From Lepidodermella squamata (lineage: Eukaryota > Gastrotricha): 64,000 nt of DNA. Below, piece after piece: positions 21,641-32,643 of the stretch. Both the position numbers and the translations under genes were made by a program. Position 1 is the first letter of the stretch, and each line of letters begins with the position of its first letter. The DNA lies in assembly GCA_047495785.1 (NCBI GenBank), contig JBLDXI010000007.1, positions 4,588,001-4,652,000 of the forward strand, written 5' to 3'. Below the pieces are notes generated by a model. It was not told the DNA's origin and did no database searches. It saw only the letters and a list, made by a program, of their open reading frames with translations.

Positions 21641-22040
21641 AGCCTGGTTAAAATCAGGCTTCATCTGGGCTTCATTGCGTTTATGATCTCGATGAGGGTG
21701 TGGCCCGCATCTCGCCACCATGGTTTCCGCGCGGCTGCTGCCGAGTCGTTTCTGGCTGACTCACTCACTGCCGCAAGCAAAGGAAAGGAAACGCGAGTCA
21801 AATTCGCGGAATTTGACGAACGCCACCGCTCAGTCGTAATGTTGTCAAACTGCTAACTGCAAAATCTAAGCCTGTTTAGGAATGTCTTCGTGGCCTCACT
21901 TTGACAGGCTTCGTTGTTCACCGCCGTGATACAATTAGGTTCAGTAAGGTTATCTTCGCGCTTTATCGACCGTTTCTCCCGCATCTTTTGCTCAAGTGGC
22001 AATGATTTAGGATTCAAGTTTATCAATAAGGCTATTCCAA
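21641..22040 (+). repeat. Dispersed repeat family X, copy 3
   Basis: About 400 bp closely similar to 19101-19523, same orientation, with a few small deletions (for example around the sequence opposite 19375-19400). Confidence 0.65.
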
Positions 22041-22172
22041 GTTTTGTTTTGTCCCATTTCACTTGGTCTATCACTTTGTTTATTTGCTTATGTTGAACAA
22101 ATTTGACGGTACCTTTCGTTTCATGATTCAATGTTTGGCGCCTCAGTAGCACCATAAATATCACCTATTGAA

Positions 22173-22268
22173 ATACCGTATTGCTGCAAATACTAACCCG
22201 GGCTTATGCAAAGTTGGAAGGCCGAAAATGACCCAAAACTGGGCTTCTATTTGAGCAATGCGGTATTC
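22173..22268. mobile_element. Short MITE-like inverted repeat element
   Basis: ATACCGTATTGCTGCAAATA (22173) faces ATACCGCATTGCTCAAATAG in reverse complement (ends 22266). The element is about 95 bp, mostly stem. The ACCGTATT terminus resembles the ends of pogo/mariner-derived MITEs. Distinct from the 21068 element. Confidence 0.55.
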
Positions 22269-22370
22269 TAATTTCTCAACCGCGGATCATGGAACCAAAA
22301 AGGCCTAATGTCCTTCAACGTGGATGTTTTATTAACTTGGATTTGGATTGAGTCAATTCACTCAAGTCAA

Positions 22371-23577
22371 TTACTGCACGGCTATACGAAGGTTGCGTCC
22401 ATTCTGTGTTGGCAGCGCATCGTCGCTGGCGTCGTAGTGCTTCCCAACGAGTGCGTCAGTATACACTTGTTATCGAAATGTTGACATGAAAAGATTGAGA
22501 CCAATTAAACGCTATGACTTACGTGTGCGGGCCTTAGCTGCGGACTTGGAAATGAAGGCGTCTCTCAAGCCTATTGCGTCAATCATTGTCGCGAAACTTT
22601 AATATAGCACGCGTCCGAAAATGAGAACAGTCAGTGTATTTACATACCTCGAAAATCGTCGCCTGCTTCGGCGAGATAACTCGTCACTCGCTCGACAAAA
22701 TCGTCAATGGCGGATTTTTGATCAGCAGCTGGTTGAAGGCGAAATTCACAAGAAGTAAAATACAATAGTCTTATATAGTCTTATATAGGTATCGAAAACT
22801 AACTGAGCCTGGGGCCGAAGAAATGCCGCTGGCTGACAAGACCGATCAAACGCTTGTTTCGTGCAGCGAGCTCGTCGATTTTGCGCTCTAGTTCTTTCAG
22901 CTGCTGATACGCACGATTTGGCTTTGACGTCACGTTGTCTGAAGCAACTTGAAACTTCTGAAGAAAATATAAAAAGTCCGCCTTAAAAAAATGGCCTAGA
23001 TGCGACGCTCTTATAAAGAAGTAAAGAAAGTAAAGAATTAAAGTAATAAAGATATAAAGAAAGGTCTTATAAAGAAGTAAAGAAAGTAAAGAATTAAAGT
23101 AATAAAGATATAAAGAAAGGTCTTATAAAGAAGTAAAGAAAGTAAAGAATTAAAGTAATAAAGATATAAAGAAAGGTCTTATAAAGAAGTAAAGAAAGTA
23201 AAGAATTAAAGTAATAAAGATATAAAGAAAGGTCTTATAAAGAAGTAAAGAAAGTAAAGAATTAAAGTAATAAAGATATAAAGAAAGGTCTTATAAAGAA
23301 GTAAAGAAAGTAAAGAATTAAAGTAATAAAGATATAAAGAAAGGTCTTATAAAGAAGTAAAGAAAGTAAAGAATTAAAGTAATAAAGATATAAAGAAAGG
23401 TCTTATAAAGAAGTAAAGAAAGTAAAGAATTAAAGTAATAAAGATATAAAGAAAAGCGACAACCTCCTCTGATTCCTCACTGTTGTTGTCTTCAACGGCA
23501 TTGCCTAAACGACAATTCGCCGCTAGCAAGGCAAGTAACAGTAGCGAGAGCGGACGATAGCAGAAATACCTCGACAT
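22371..23577 (-). CDS. Small secreted protein, novel family member A
   Basis: Five exons on the minus strand: 23577-23464, 22957-22804, 22728-22648, 22570-22523, 22465-22371. The model closes at 163 aa. Exon 1 encodes a signal peptide (hydrophobic SLLLLALLAA, cleavage near residue 26) and an acidic stretch. The middle exons encode charged helical sequence with coiled-coil character (QQLKELERKIDELAARNKR). The last exon ends RIAVQ. Introns 2-4 are all phase 1. The 81- and 48-bp exons correspond to 87/54 bp and 93/54 bp exons in the genes at 24529 and 27143, so the three are inferred paralogues despite weak sequence identity. AATAAA reads at 22334-22329 on the minus strand. Intron 1 holds a 56-bp minisatellite. 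The acceptor of exon 4 (GCAATAG) is the least certain splice site. I do not recognise the family. Confidence 0.65.
23009..23456 (+). repeat. 56-bp minisatellite, eight copies, in intron 1 of gene A
   Basis: Eight head-to-tail units starting at 23009, 23065, 23121, 23177, 23233, 23289, 23345 and 23401. They begin TCTTATAAAGAAGTAAAG and are identical by eye except for the last four to five bases of the final unit. On the gene's strand the intron is therefore a long TTTCTTTA-type pyrimidine-rich tract. The identity implies recent expansion or gene conversion. Confidence 0.9.
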
Positions 23578-24060
23578 TGTGCGGTGTTGAATACAACTAG
23601 TTTGGCGCAGAAAACTGGGACAAATGCGATTCCAATTCTTGGGTTTTTATTCGCTATACTGTCTGCAATTGCATGCAATAGACATGTTTTACGACGATAT
23701 GTTCAACTCATCAAATCAGTCAAGCATTTCATTAGGTTTTTATGAACTAGTTCGCAGGGAACAGCTGATTTCTTCTTATAAGGTTCTGTAGTTCAGAGGA
23801 CCAACGAACATCAGAGTTCATGGATGTTTCTGACAATAAGAACCACAGCAGCAGCAGCAGCAGTGCCAACATCAGTGTTCGCAGTTCGCAGCTGTGATAT
23901 GTTGAAAGACTTGTTGAAAGCGGAAGAAAAATCCAGGAATAACACTGAGCTTAAGTTGACTTTTTCATGCTGAGATTTTCTGCGTGGAACCTCCCTAGTT
24001 TGCGATTCGTGTTTCATGAATGAAACAGTCGATAACATTTCAAAAATCGGCATGACATCG
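23578..24060. other. Spacer upstream of gene A
   Basis: No supported gene. A minus-strand open frame at 23811-24053 includes a poly-Ala run from a (CAG)n stretch and has no other protein-like feature. Contains the presumed promoter of gene A. Confidence 0.35.
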
Positions 24061-24115
24061 TTGAGTGACTTGAATTCTTTATTATTCCATCACAGTTGAC
24101 ATAGATATTATTACT

Positions 24116-24248
24116 TCAGCATATAAAACAGTGTTTCATCATCGCTTTTACCAGGCTTTTAGCTGTGATGGCTGACAACACAGTTTGCACAAAGTTTGCC
24201 TGCTTGTTCGCCGGCGTGGCCGAGGGTTGATGCGCAATGTGACGAAAC
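24116..24248 (-). pseudogene. Orphan terminal exon with poly(A) signal
   Basis: After an acceptor-like site (CGTTATAG at 24249) the minus strand reads about 44 codons (ELFRHIAHQPSATPANKQAN then a hydrophobic/Lys-rich end) to a TGA near 24116. AATAAA on that strand follows at about 24083. No upstream exons are evident between it and gene C. It may be the remnant of another family member or an alternative 3' exon of gene C. Confidence 0.3.
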
Positions 24249-24528
24249 AGCTCCTATAACGAATTAAAGAATTTAGGAATTAGAGAATTAAGAATTACAA
24301 AGAATTAGAAATGCTGAGATTCTTTGACGACACCAGTTACACTCGCGTGTAACCTTTCCAGTCAGCAATTCAAACGCTGGTTCAAACGATCAGTAACATT
24401 TTGAAAGGGGACATTTCATAGTGACCTGAATCATTTTTTATTATTTTATTCCACCTAGCTTGACATTACTTATAGCATTCATTTGCAAATGTTTCAGCGA
24501 GTTGGATTGCTTATTTTTCAAGAAGGCC

Positions 24529-25366
24529 TTAGACGACCTGGCGGATGGACAGCTTGCCGCCGCTCGCCTGTTTGCCGTTCTGTTCAACGACAGCAGCCGG
24601 GTCGTAGTCGAAGTCGTCGTTCTGCGCCTGCTCGTCGTCGTGGCGGGGCGAGCGAGTGAACGCATAGTCGAGGTCGTCGGTGCGGGGACGCCGCCGCTGA
24701 CTCCTGTTATATCTCCATCGTCGCCGAAACGATGATCGCGCAGCCGATGTACGCTTCGCCGCCGGCGATACTTTCTCTGTGCAACGACAGACAGCGCAAT
24801 GTTAGTGGGGCAGCTTACTTTAACGAAGCTTACTTGTTAAAAATTGGAGGGTTGCATCCCAGAAAATCGGCAGCTCATTCAAGAATTCTGAAATATACAT
24901 CAGCACATAATCAGTGTTACTAGACTATTGCACGGGTTTTATCAGAACTCACTATAGCTGGAAGCGTTCAGGTCGGCCAAACTTTTATAGAAAGTTGGAT
25001 AGATGCTTTTCACGAATGACTTTAAGAATACTTTGTCCTCTGTCGGTATGTATGAATAAGAATTCATACAAGAAAGTCTGTCAAATGATTGCAAGCGAAC
25101 TGTATACCTGGCGTGATCAGCGTCAGATTTCGGATGTAGGAGTCTAGGCGATCGGCGATGCATTCGACGATTGAATCGAGCTGGTCGTCGTCGGTGATCG
25201 CGATCAACCCGGCGGCGTTCCCCCCTTCACTGAAATACCTGGCATATTCTCGCGTCAAGGCGGCGAGCGCCTCATTGTCGCAGACTGCAGCAGATGATGA
25301 GCGCGAACCAACAGCGACGATCAGAGCAAGTACGATTGGAAATACCACCGAAGATGATGAATTCAT
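24529..25366 (-). CDS. Small secreted protein, novel family member C
   Basis: Four exons on the minus strand: 25366-25108, 25039-24953, 24887-24834, 24776-24529, giving 215 aa. All three introns are phase 1. The signal peptide is MNSSSSVVFPIVLALIVAVG with cleavage near 26. Two Cys lie in exon 1 (AAVCDN and IVECIADR). Exons 2-3 encode aromatic helical sequence (VFLKSFVKSIYPTFYKSLAD). The last exon is split between an Arg-rich basic part (RSSFRRRWRYNRSQRRR) and an Asp/Gln-rich acidic part ending KLSIRQVV. The exon plan matches genes A and D. AATAAA-type signals lie near 24441-24450 on the minus strand. The Arg-rich then acidic tail contains possible dibasic processing sites. Function unknown. 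Confidence 0.7.
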
Positions 25367-25700
25367 GGTTTACTTAAACGAGAGATGTTCTTTACTCGGA
25401 AATGAAATGGCACTTGGTTTGCACACACCGGCTTTTATAACTTGATCTTTGCATTTTTATGAACAGGCGGCCAGACGCAGCGACTTGATCACCAGCGGTT
25501 CGAGTACTTTGACGCGCTTGAGTCACTTTTATTTCCCGACCTCATTTCATCGCTGCGATGAATAATGCTCCACATTGGCCGATAGAACTTCTGGAAGCGA
25601 AGATGATCTGCGAAAGCAGTGTTCGACACGAATATAGATGCAGGGCTTGTGAAGTTTTAAGTGGCGGATCTACATCGTGTTACAGAAGTGAAAAGTGATT
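25367..25700. other. Spacer between gene C and a LINE remnant
   Basis: Presumed promoter of gene C at the left end. No gene seen. Confidence 0.35.
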
Positions 25701-25717
25701 AGGAGTGTCACTGCACA

Positions 25718-26745
25718 AATGGACTTGGAGAAAGCCAACGACTTTGTTGACCGCGAAGAAGTGTGGAAAGCGCTAAAGGGACTGGGAGTAGAACAAGATC
25801 TCATCGAAAACATAAAGACCTTGTACAGAGACAGCATAGCAACGGTTAGGGTTGGTGGTGTTGCTTGCGAGCCTTTCAACGACTGGAAGAAGTTAGTAGC
25901 TTCACATATTTAGGTAGTATAATTACCTCAGATGGAGCTTCAAAAAGCGACATCAGGACCAGAATAGAGAAAAGCTGCAAAGCTTTCGGTGCCTTGAAAA
26001 AATATATTTTTGGAAATAAATCTATTCCTATTAGCGTAAAAATGAAGTGTCTTCGAGGTACAGTAGAACCGGTTGCGAAATTTGGGGGTGAAAATTGGAC
26101 GATGACCAATGACCAGTGAGGATGAACGGTGACTGAACGTTTGTCAGATGCCGTGCCTACGTAGCATTTGCGGTGTCACTCTGAGGGACAGGGTTAGGAA
26201 TGTGAAACTCAAAAATTATCTTCGATAGTAGCAAGACATCAACTTAGGTGGTACGGCCATGTTGCTCGCATGGACCCCGAACGGCTAACCCACCGAGTAC
26301 GGTATTGGAACGTGCCGGAGGGTTGGAAACGGCCTAGAGGCAGACCTAAGCTAAGGTGGCTCGACTGTATTAAGAAACATTTGGGGCGGGTGGGAATTCA
26401 AAATTTAGAGGATGATTTAGCGAAGGACAGAAGTGAGTGGAGGCTGAAAATTCATAGTCTGGGTTGATGATTCTGATACTTCTCGTGGGATTTTGTATAT
26501 TTTGTTGAATTGATGGAAAATGATTTCGGTTTGACTAGGATCGGTCCTCTAGACTGGTCCTCCTCCGACACGCGCTCTGCTTGCCAGGTCACCACCGTGA
26601 CCTGTCCGGCAGGGTGTGTACACCGGAGTGATTTTTATTCTCAGCACGCCTTTTTGTTGTTTTTTCTAATGTTCTTTTTTACTGTTCTTTTAATCTCAAA
26701 AGTGCTGAAGAGTAAAGAAAATGCTATGTTATGTTATGTTACTGC
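25718..26745 (+). mobile_element. Truncated non-LTR retrotransposon (LINE) 3' fragment
   Basis: Broken plus-strand frames recall the C-terminal part of LINE reverse transcriptases: EKANDFVDREEVWKALKGLG (25720s), then FTYLGSIITSDGASKSDIRT (25900s), then PRGRPKLRWLDCIKKHLGRV with DRSEWRLKIHSLG (26330-26466). Frame breaks and a stop after VASHI show it is dead and internally deleted. The 3' end is an A/T-rich stretch with (TATGT)n-like repeats near 26725-26743, typical of LINE tails. It lies between two members of the small secreted family. Confidence 0.8.
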
Positions 26746-27142
26746 ACAAATTGTTACCCAGCTGTGCGACTGAAGACGCCCCAACAAACAACCCTAAGAG
26801 TGCTCATCAGGGACCCCACGGCCTTAACTCATCCAATCAACGAACAGAATGAACTTGTCGGAAAATCACAGGGAATTTCGGATTCTTTCTAAAGCGTCGC
26901 GCCTTATTGTTCGTTTGAGAAGCTGATGGTTTAGCGGAACAGTTAGTGTTGATCATCATTACTTCAACGCCTCTATAGGAATCTACTACGAGAGAAACTC
27001 GGCGCTCAAATTAGAGATGGCTGGAAGCCGGGAGATCTCTGAGTTATTTGAAGTGACAAAACCAATATGAGCGACTATTTGTCGTTTGATTTATTGAATG
27101 TTATTCGAAATTCATCGTTTTCAATACAAGTCTGTCGCTGAT
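26746..27142. other. Spacer between LINE remnant and gene D
   Basis: No gene seen. TTTATT at 27090 supplies the minus-strand poly(A) signal of gene D. Confidence 0.4.
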
Positions 27143-27990
27143 CTATTTTGCCGGCTGATGGCGACTATTAGCGTTCTCGCCTTGCTTTGCTTTGCTAGTG
27201 TTGCCGTTGACGATGTGCAGACGGGAAGTTTGAGTGACTGATGCTGCTGCGGATTGCTTCTCAGCAAGTGCAGCTGCTACAACAGGCTGGCCATCGGCGC
27301 CGAACAAGTCGTCGAGGCGATCATCGCTGCTTCGCTTGTCAACTGTCGGCCTGTCGGAATCTGATAGATAAATTGGAAACAGCATAAATTGGAAATATTC
27401 CGAAAGGCAAATCAGCTTATATTTCTCACCTGCTCTGATCTTCCTCATGTAAGCTTCAGCCTCTTCCAAGACAGGTTTAAAAGCTGCGTGTTAACAAAAA
27501 CAGACGATTCGATGGCGTAAAATTAATGGCGGTGTGCTTTTTACCTGAAAGGGAGCGGGAAACTTGGTCGTAGTGTTTCCAAACCCGCGCAATCATTTCC
27601 TGGAACGAAGCAGCTTCTCTGGCAGCTTTAAGTTCAGCTGTAATATGAGTAAAAGAAAAAACCGGGGAAAATTGCCGCATAACTAATGTGCTTGTTGCAA
27701 AACTAACCCTTGGTCATACGGCTGATAATTCTGAACGAAGGCGTCGTCGGCTTAGGTCGGCGCTTGGTCGTTGTTTCCTCCTCAGCGCTCCCGCTTTCGC
27801 CATCTTCTTCAGCATCCTCGGCGACATTTATTGCTGTTGCCTGCTCCTGGCTGGGTAGGGTCAGCCGACCGCTGCGAAAGTTGCGAAAATCAACGCCCTG
27901 CTGCCACCTCCTCGCCGATGCGTTGCACGAATTGCAAATCGCAAGGAACGCCAAACAGGCGAGAGTTAGAACGGGCAAATAGCTCGGCAT
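27143..27990 (-). CDS. Small secreted protein, novel family member D
   Basis: Four exons on the minus strand: 27990-27708, 27637-27545, 27483-27430, 27360-27143, giving 215 aa, all introns phase 1. The start at 27990 was chosen because it opens a signal peptide (YLPVLTLACLAFLAICNS); an in-frame ATG at 28074 adds a non-signal stretch. Exon 1 continues with Arg-rich then acidic sequence (AEDAEEDGESGSAEEETTTK). Exons 2-3 are helical (AELKAAREAASFQEMIARVW). Exon 4 is polar and disordered, ending SRHQPAK. The 93/54-bp middle exons and phases match genes A and C. The family is not recognised. Confidence 0.7.
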
Positions 27991-28391
27991 CTTTGATTTC
28001 GATAACTGCGATTGAATTAGTCTTCGGCGAGAGAGTGTTCTGCAGAATGATTGGATGAGTGATGTAAGTATCATACCTCCATCAATGCTTTATATATCCC
28101 ATGTGCGTATAAATTGATCAGCATGCAAATTCATGACGGCGAGACTCGTTTTATTGTCGTCTCGAACGGCGATTCAGCAGTCGCAGCAGGCGCAGACGGG
28201 CGTGAAGCGTGAACAACGACCACTTGTTTCTGTGTGGATCGACTTGTCAGCATACGCCATACAGAGGAGCACAGAGGAGCTTGGAAGGAGCTTCCAAGAC
28301 GTATTGAAAAAATGTAAAGTAATGAAACATAAATCTACGCTCTCTCTTATTATGTACGCTTTATTCGCAGTATTTCATCATCTCATATTAC
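27991..28391. other. Spacer between gene D and protease 1
   Basis: Promoter side of gene D and 3' flank of protease 1. No coding feature supported. Confidence 0.4.
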
Positions 28392-30121
28392 TTAGTTTTG
28401 TAGCTGCCGTATTTTTTGGCGATGTTCCCGCTTCCTCCTGCGCCGTGCCTTCGCCTTATTCGCCATATTCGTGTGTGTCTGGATAGTCTTCTTGATCCAC
28501 TCGACGGCTCTCTCGTTGACGCGCATGCCAACGCCGGGCATATATCCGCATGCACCGTTGCCGTGCGACGTCAAGCCGACCAGCGTCCACTTGGAGCCGG
28601 CTCGGTCGCCGAACGGCCGCTCGACAACCGCCCACGGCCCGCCCGAGTCGCCCTCGCACGCATCAGCGTGATTCGTTATTCTCGTACACATCATGACGTC
28701 GGGATAGAACCCGAACAGCGACAAATTGGCCTTGCACGTCTCGTGCGTCTCGAGGAAGCGCGGCAGTTTCTGCAAATCCTTGGCGATTCTGCTACCCGAC
28801 ATCTGCCCGAAGCCGGTGATCATGATCTGGCGATCCGACAAGTCGTACGCCTTGCCTTCCTTCAAGCACACCGGAGATATTGTTCGAGTGTAGTTCTGTA
28901 AAGGAGCTTGCGAAGCAGTATATAGTAAGACAGTTATCATCATGTTATGGAAAATGTTCTCTCAGTCAGTCTTACGATTGAAGCGGATCAGCATGTAGTC
29001 ATTCGTCATCGTTGTGCCGTTTTTGAAATAGTCGGCGTGTGGGAAAAACATTTTTCCGACAGCACTATTCTTAGACGTCACGTCAAATTTCATCGCAATA
29101 AAATCGTCCAACTGCGTGTATAAGAATGTTCGGCCCAAAGTCAACCGCATCCAATTATATTTTTGCAATTCCGGCCTGAAATCATCACAGCAAGTACAAA
29201 AACGTGAACCCGAGTTGGACGTTTTAGCCTACAAGCAATGTGCCGCTGTGAGGATCCATTCGCGGTCGATCAGCGACCCTCCACACCGGTCAGCGTCGCT
29301 CGGCTGGCCATCACGCGGTTCTCTGTTATTGGGGAAGCTTGCGTCATTTTAGCCTAATACAAACCACCCACTCTCTCACTTGTCGAAGTATTCTATGATT
29401 ATTTGGTAGGGAAATTCGCCGAAAATCGCGTCGTCGCCGTTGCTGATCTTGCCCATCGCCAGCGACTTGTACGGGTCGTACATGGCCCGTCGCGAGCCAT
29501 TGCCGCACAGCTTCGGGTCGAACGCATCGATGAGCGCGCGCCGCTCGCCCAGCTTGGTGATCACCTTCGTGTAGTCCTCCTCCGCGTCGTCCTCAACGTC
29601 ATCAAGATCTTCGCACGCCTTCTTGTCCCGGAAGCACGCGCGCAGTTTCTTCATGCGAGCCAGCGCTTTGACGTTGCGCTCGCCCTGGTAGCTGCTGGTC
29701 AGCTCGTAGAACTTGGCGCCCTCGAACTCGCCGTCTGATGGCTTCGCATTGCCCGGGCATTTGAGGGAAACGGCGAATTCGCAGCGCTTAAACGCGTTCG
29801 TATCCTTGTCGAACCACGCCGCGAAACCGTCGCATTTCTCAATAATTCTTGGGCCGTTTTCCGGCGATTTCGGAAACGAACATTCAAGGGCGCATTCGCT
29901 GAGAGATCGGCAGTAAGCACAATTGCCAGTTAATTTATGCATTTTCACCATTTCACAGTCGCCCTTCGAAAGTTCATATCTCGAGCCTTGCAAACTATGA
30001 TGTGATAGTCTCACTGGAAAAGCCGTGAAATACAAAACTGACCTGCGCCACTAATTGATTGTGGGATTTGCGACCCAGCAACGGAAAATGCCAGCCCGAA
30101 GGTCAGCCAGAGAATAAGCAT
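28392..30121 (-). CDS. PAN/apple-like domain trypsin-type serine protease (protease 1)
   Basis: Five exons: 30121-30043, 29986-29380, 29337-29233, 29175-28976, 28906-28392, in frame for 501 aa. The signal peptide is residues 1-17. A Cys-rich segment (CAYCRSLSECALECSF, then CDGFAAWF and a later Cys pair) resembles PAN/apple modules. The linker DAFDPKLCG precedes the protease domain and likely tethers it after activation at K|ISNG. The triad is His262 (TAAHC), Asp323 (NDYML) and Ser418 (GDSGGPW). Asp six residues before the Ser predicts cleavage after Arg/Lys. The residue equivalent to Trp215 of chymotrypsin is His (TSHG), unusual for active S1 enzymes. The C-terminus is a strongly basic tail (KARRRRKREHRQK) absent from the paralogues. 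It is the most divergent of the six proteases. Confidence 0.82.
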
Positions 30122-30239
30122 AAGTTTCTCTCTACTACTTTTTCAGCTACTTGAACTAGAATAGGTAAGTCATTGAATTCATTAAAAATAGCTTGTTTTA
30201 TTAGCAGCAGCAGATGCGTGTAAATGGGTGAACGTGCAA

Positions 30240-32643
30240 TTAGGATTCACGTTGCGTCGTCTCCTTGATCCACGCGATTACAGCGTCGGTAATGCGCGCG
30301 CCCACGCCCACGCCCTCGCCGCACGTGCCGCCCCAACTCGTCAGGCCGATGAGCGTCCACTTGGAGCCGGCCTGCGCGCCGAACGGCCGGTCCACCGTCG
30401 CCCACGGCCCGCCCGAGTCGCCCTTGCACTGGTCGCGCCCGCCCGAGTGGCTCGTGCACAGCATGGACGCGGGGTCGAAGCCCTTTTCGTCGCTCGATGT
30501 CGCGAGCAGCTCCAGGCACAGGTCCGCCTCCAGCACCTGCCGCGGCAGTTTCTGCAGCTTGTCCGGCATGAACAACTGGCTTGCGTTGCCGAGCGCGCGC
30601 GTATGCTCGCGAACTGCGCCGCGGTCGATCGCGTCCTCGGCGTCGGTGAGCCAGATTTCCGAGTGGCGCGTGTCGTTGGTGACGCCCCAGCCTGTCGTCA
30701 ACACGACGCGTCTCGTGTAGTCGCCGACCGGCGTTTTCGGCAGGCAGATCGGGCTCATGTGGCTGGAGTACTCGCTGAGAGGAGCTGAACACGAACACAC
30801 CACAGAGCAGTTGTGTACAAGATAACATGAGCATATTATAAACAAATTTACGTTCGATTCTGACTAGAGCGAAGTCGTATTTGTAAGATTTGTGGTCACG
30901 CGTGTAGTCGTAGCCGGGGTGAATGAACACGCCCGACGTCCACGTGTGCTTTACGATCGGCCGAGTCAAGTACTTGTCATTGTTCAGCATCTGCAGCCGA
31001 CCCATGTAGACTGACGCTAACTTGGACGTCGACCACATCATTCTGAAAAGATTCAAATGAACCGCATTATACATATGATATATTGGACGTATTTACAACT
31101 TCAAGTCCAAATTTCGTAGTATATACCGAAGGTCAGGGCTCCTTTGAAATACAAACTCCCGTGTTGCGAAAGTAACATTATTTGGGAACATTTCCCGGTG
31201 GAGTTCTGGGTTTTATCGACGCAGTGGGGCCGAGTGTTGCTCAATTTGCACGAAATGTTTGCTTTTGCTGCTCGATTTTGTCGAAATCGGGACTGAATGC
31301 TGCTCTATTCTCGGGCTGCACCAACTTTGTAAATGGCTCAATTGTTTTCGAGTAATAAAATTATTTTGGGTTCCTCGGGTTTCATGAGTTTCATGGGTCT
31401 GAACAATTGACAACTATCTATATATGTGCTCCTCCTCAAATAATCAAGTGTCTAATATGTGAAAATATGTGATTACATATATAGCCCTAACATACTTACG
31501 CTTGGCCTTGGGTTATATGCAGTGTCTAGGAGCTGAGGTGCTTTCTAGAACCCAGCCGAGCAAACAAAAAGGTGCCCCTGTGGTTTCTCGGTTTTTCAGC
31601 CTTCCACTGGCTGAGTTGCGCGAAGTGGGATCTTCGAACTATATCAGGCCCCAATTTTATCACCAAACCAAATCCCCCTTTGGTTTATTCGGAATTTTTT
31701 CCATATTGGTCTGCCGTACTGGGGGCCACCCTCATTTTCCCGTACTTGGCGCCCTTCCAGCCCTTCCACCGCACTTGGTTCTTGGGTTGCGGAAGTTGAA
31801 CCTTTGAACTCACTCTGGTGGGAAACAGTGGGCTGCCGTGAGGATCCACTCGCGGTCGATGATGGAGCCGCCGCAGTAGTCACTGTACTTCTGCGTCTCC
31901 TCGCGTTCCTTGCTGACGTACGTCACTTTCGGTTTCTTGCTCAGTATGGAGCCGGCGCACAGTGGGCAGAACTTGGTCTGAATGAGCACTTGGTACGGGA
32001 ACTCGCCTTTCGCGGCATCGTGCCCGCCGACCATGCGGCCGGTGATGCGGAACGGGTCGTACGAGTCGCGGCTCGTGCCGTTGCCGCACAGCGCCGGGTC
32101 GAAGGCGTCGAGACTGGTGCGGCGCTTCCGGCTGCTTCCGCTTCTCCGCCGCAGCTTCACGATGGCGTTGCTGAGCTTGCGCATGGACCGGTCCGCCAGA
32201 CTCTCCGCCCGGTAGAAGACGTTGCGGGTGGGCGGCGTGGAGCCCTTGGAGCACGGCCTCAGCTGGCTGGCGAGCGTGCAGCCGGCGAAGTGGCCGCGCG
32301 CCGTCACCGTGACGACGAAGCCGACGCAGCGCGTTAGCACGGTGGTGGTGGTGGCTCCGCCCGCGCCGGTGAGGTTGGCGTCCTTGTTCTGCAGCGAACA
32401 CTCGATCTGGCAGTCGAGTTTGTTGATGCACGAGCGGCACTGCGCCCTGGTGTCCGGCTTGACGGCGACGGCCTCGCACACGCTGTCGTCTTCCGTGAAC
32501 TGCGTGTTGTCGATGACAGCCAGCTGGGCTGCAACATGTGACTTCAACACCGTGCACGCTACTACTACGCATACGAAGGCGATAATGGATGATGATAACC
32601 TGATGGGATAACGTGCTGGCGCTCCTGCTCCTGACCACTCCAT
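30240..32643 (-). CDS. PAN/apple-like domain trypsin-type serine protease (protease 2)
   Basis: Three exons: 32643-31814, 31042-30852, 30784-30240, in frame for 521 aa. An N-terminal hydrophobic segment (SIIAFVCVVVACTVL, about 19-33) acts as signal or anchor. The Cys module reads CRSCINKLDCQIECSL, then CVGFVV and CTLASQLRPC, a PAN/apple-like pattern. The likely zymogen cleavage is R|MVGG. The triad is His272, Asp333 (KYDFALV) and Ser464 (CKGDSGGPW). Asp before QCKGDS gives trypsin specificity, and Trp215 is kept (TSWGG). Known of the family: apple-S1 proteins such as factor XI and plasma kallikrein are secreted zymogens; by inference this one is extracellular. Intron 1 (771 bp) contains no recognised feature. 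The intron after the His codon box and the one before the Ser half are shared with proteases 1, 5 and 6. Confidence 0.85.

Noticed and set aside
23811-24053. 80-codon minus-strand frame with poly-Ala
   Set aside because: Poly-Ala comes from a (CAG)n tract; no signal peptide, splice partners or similarity to the neighbouring family.
24460-24735. Plus-strand 91-codon frame opposite gene C's last exon
   Set aside because: The minus-strand frame joins in phase to three upstream exons with a signal peptide; the plus frame has no partner.
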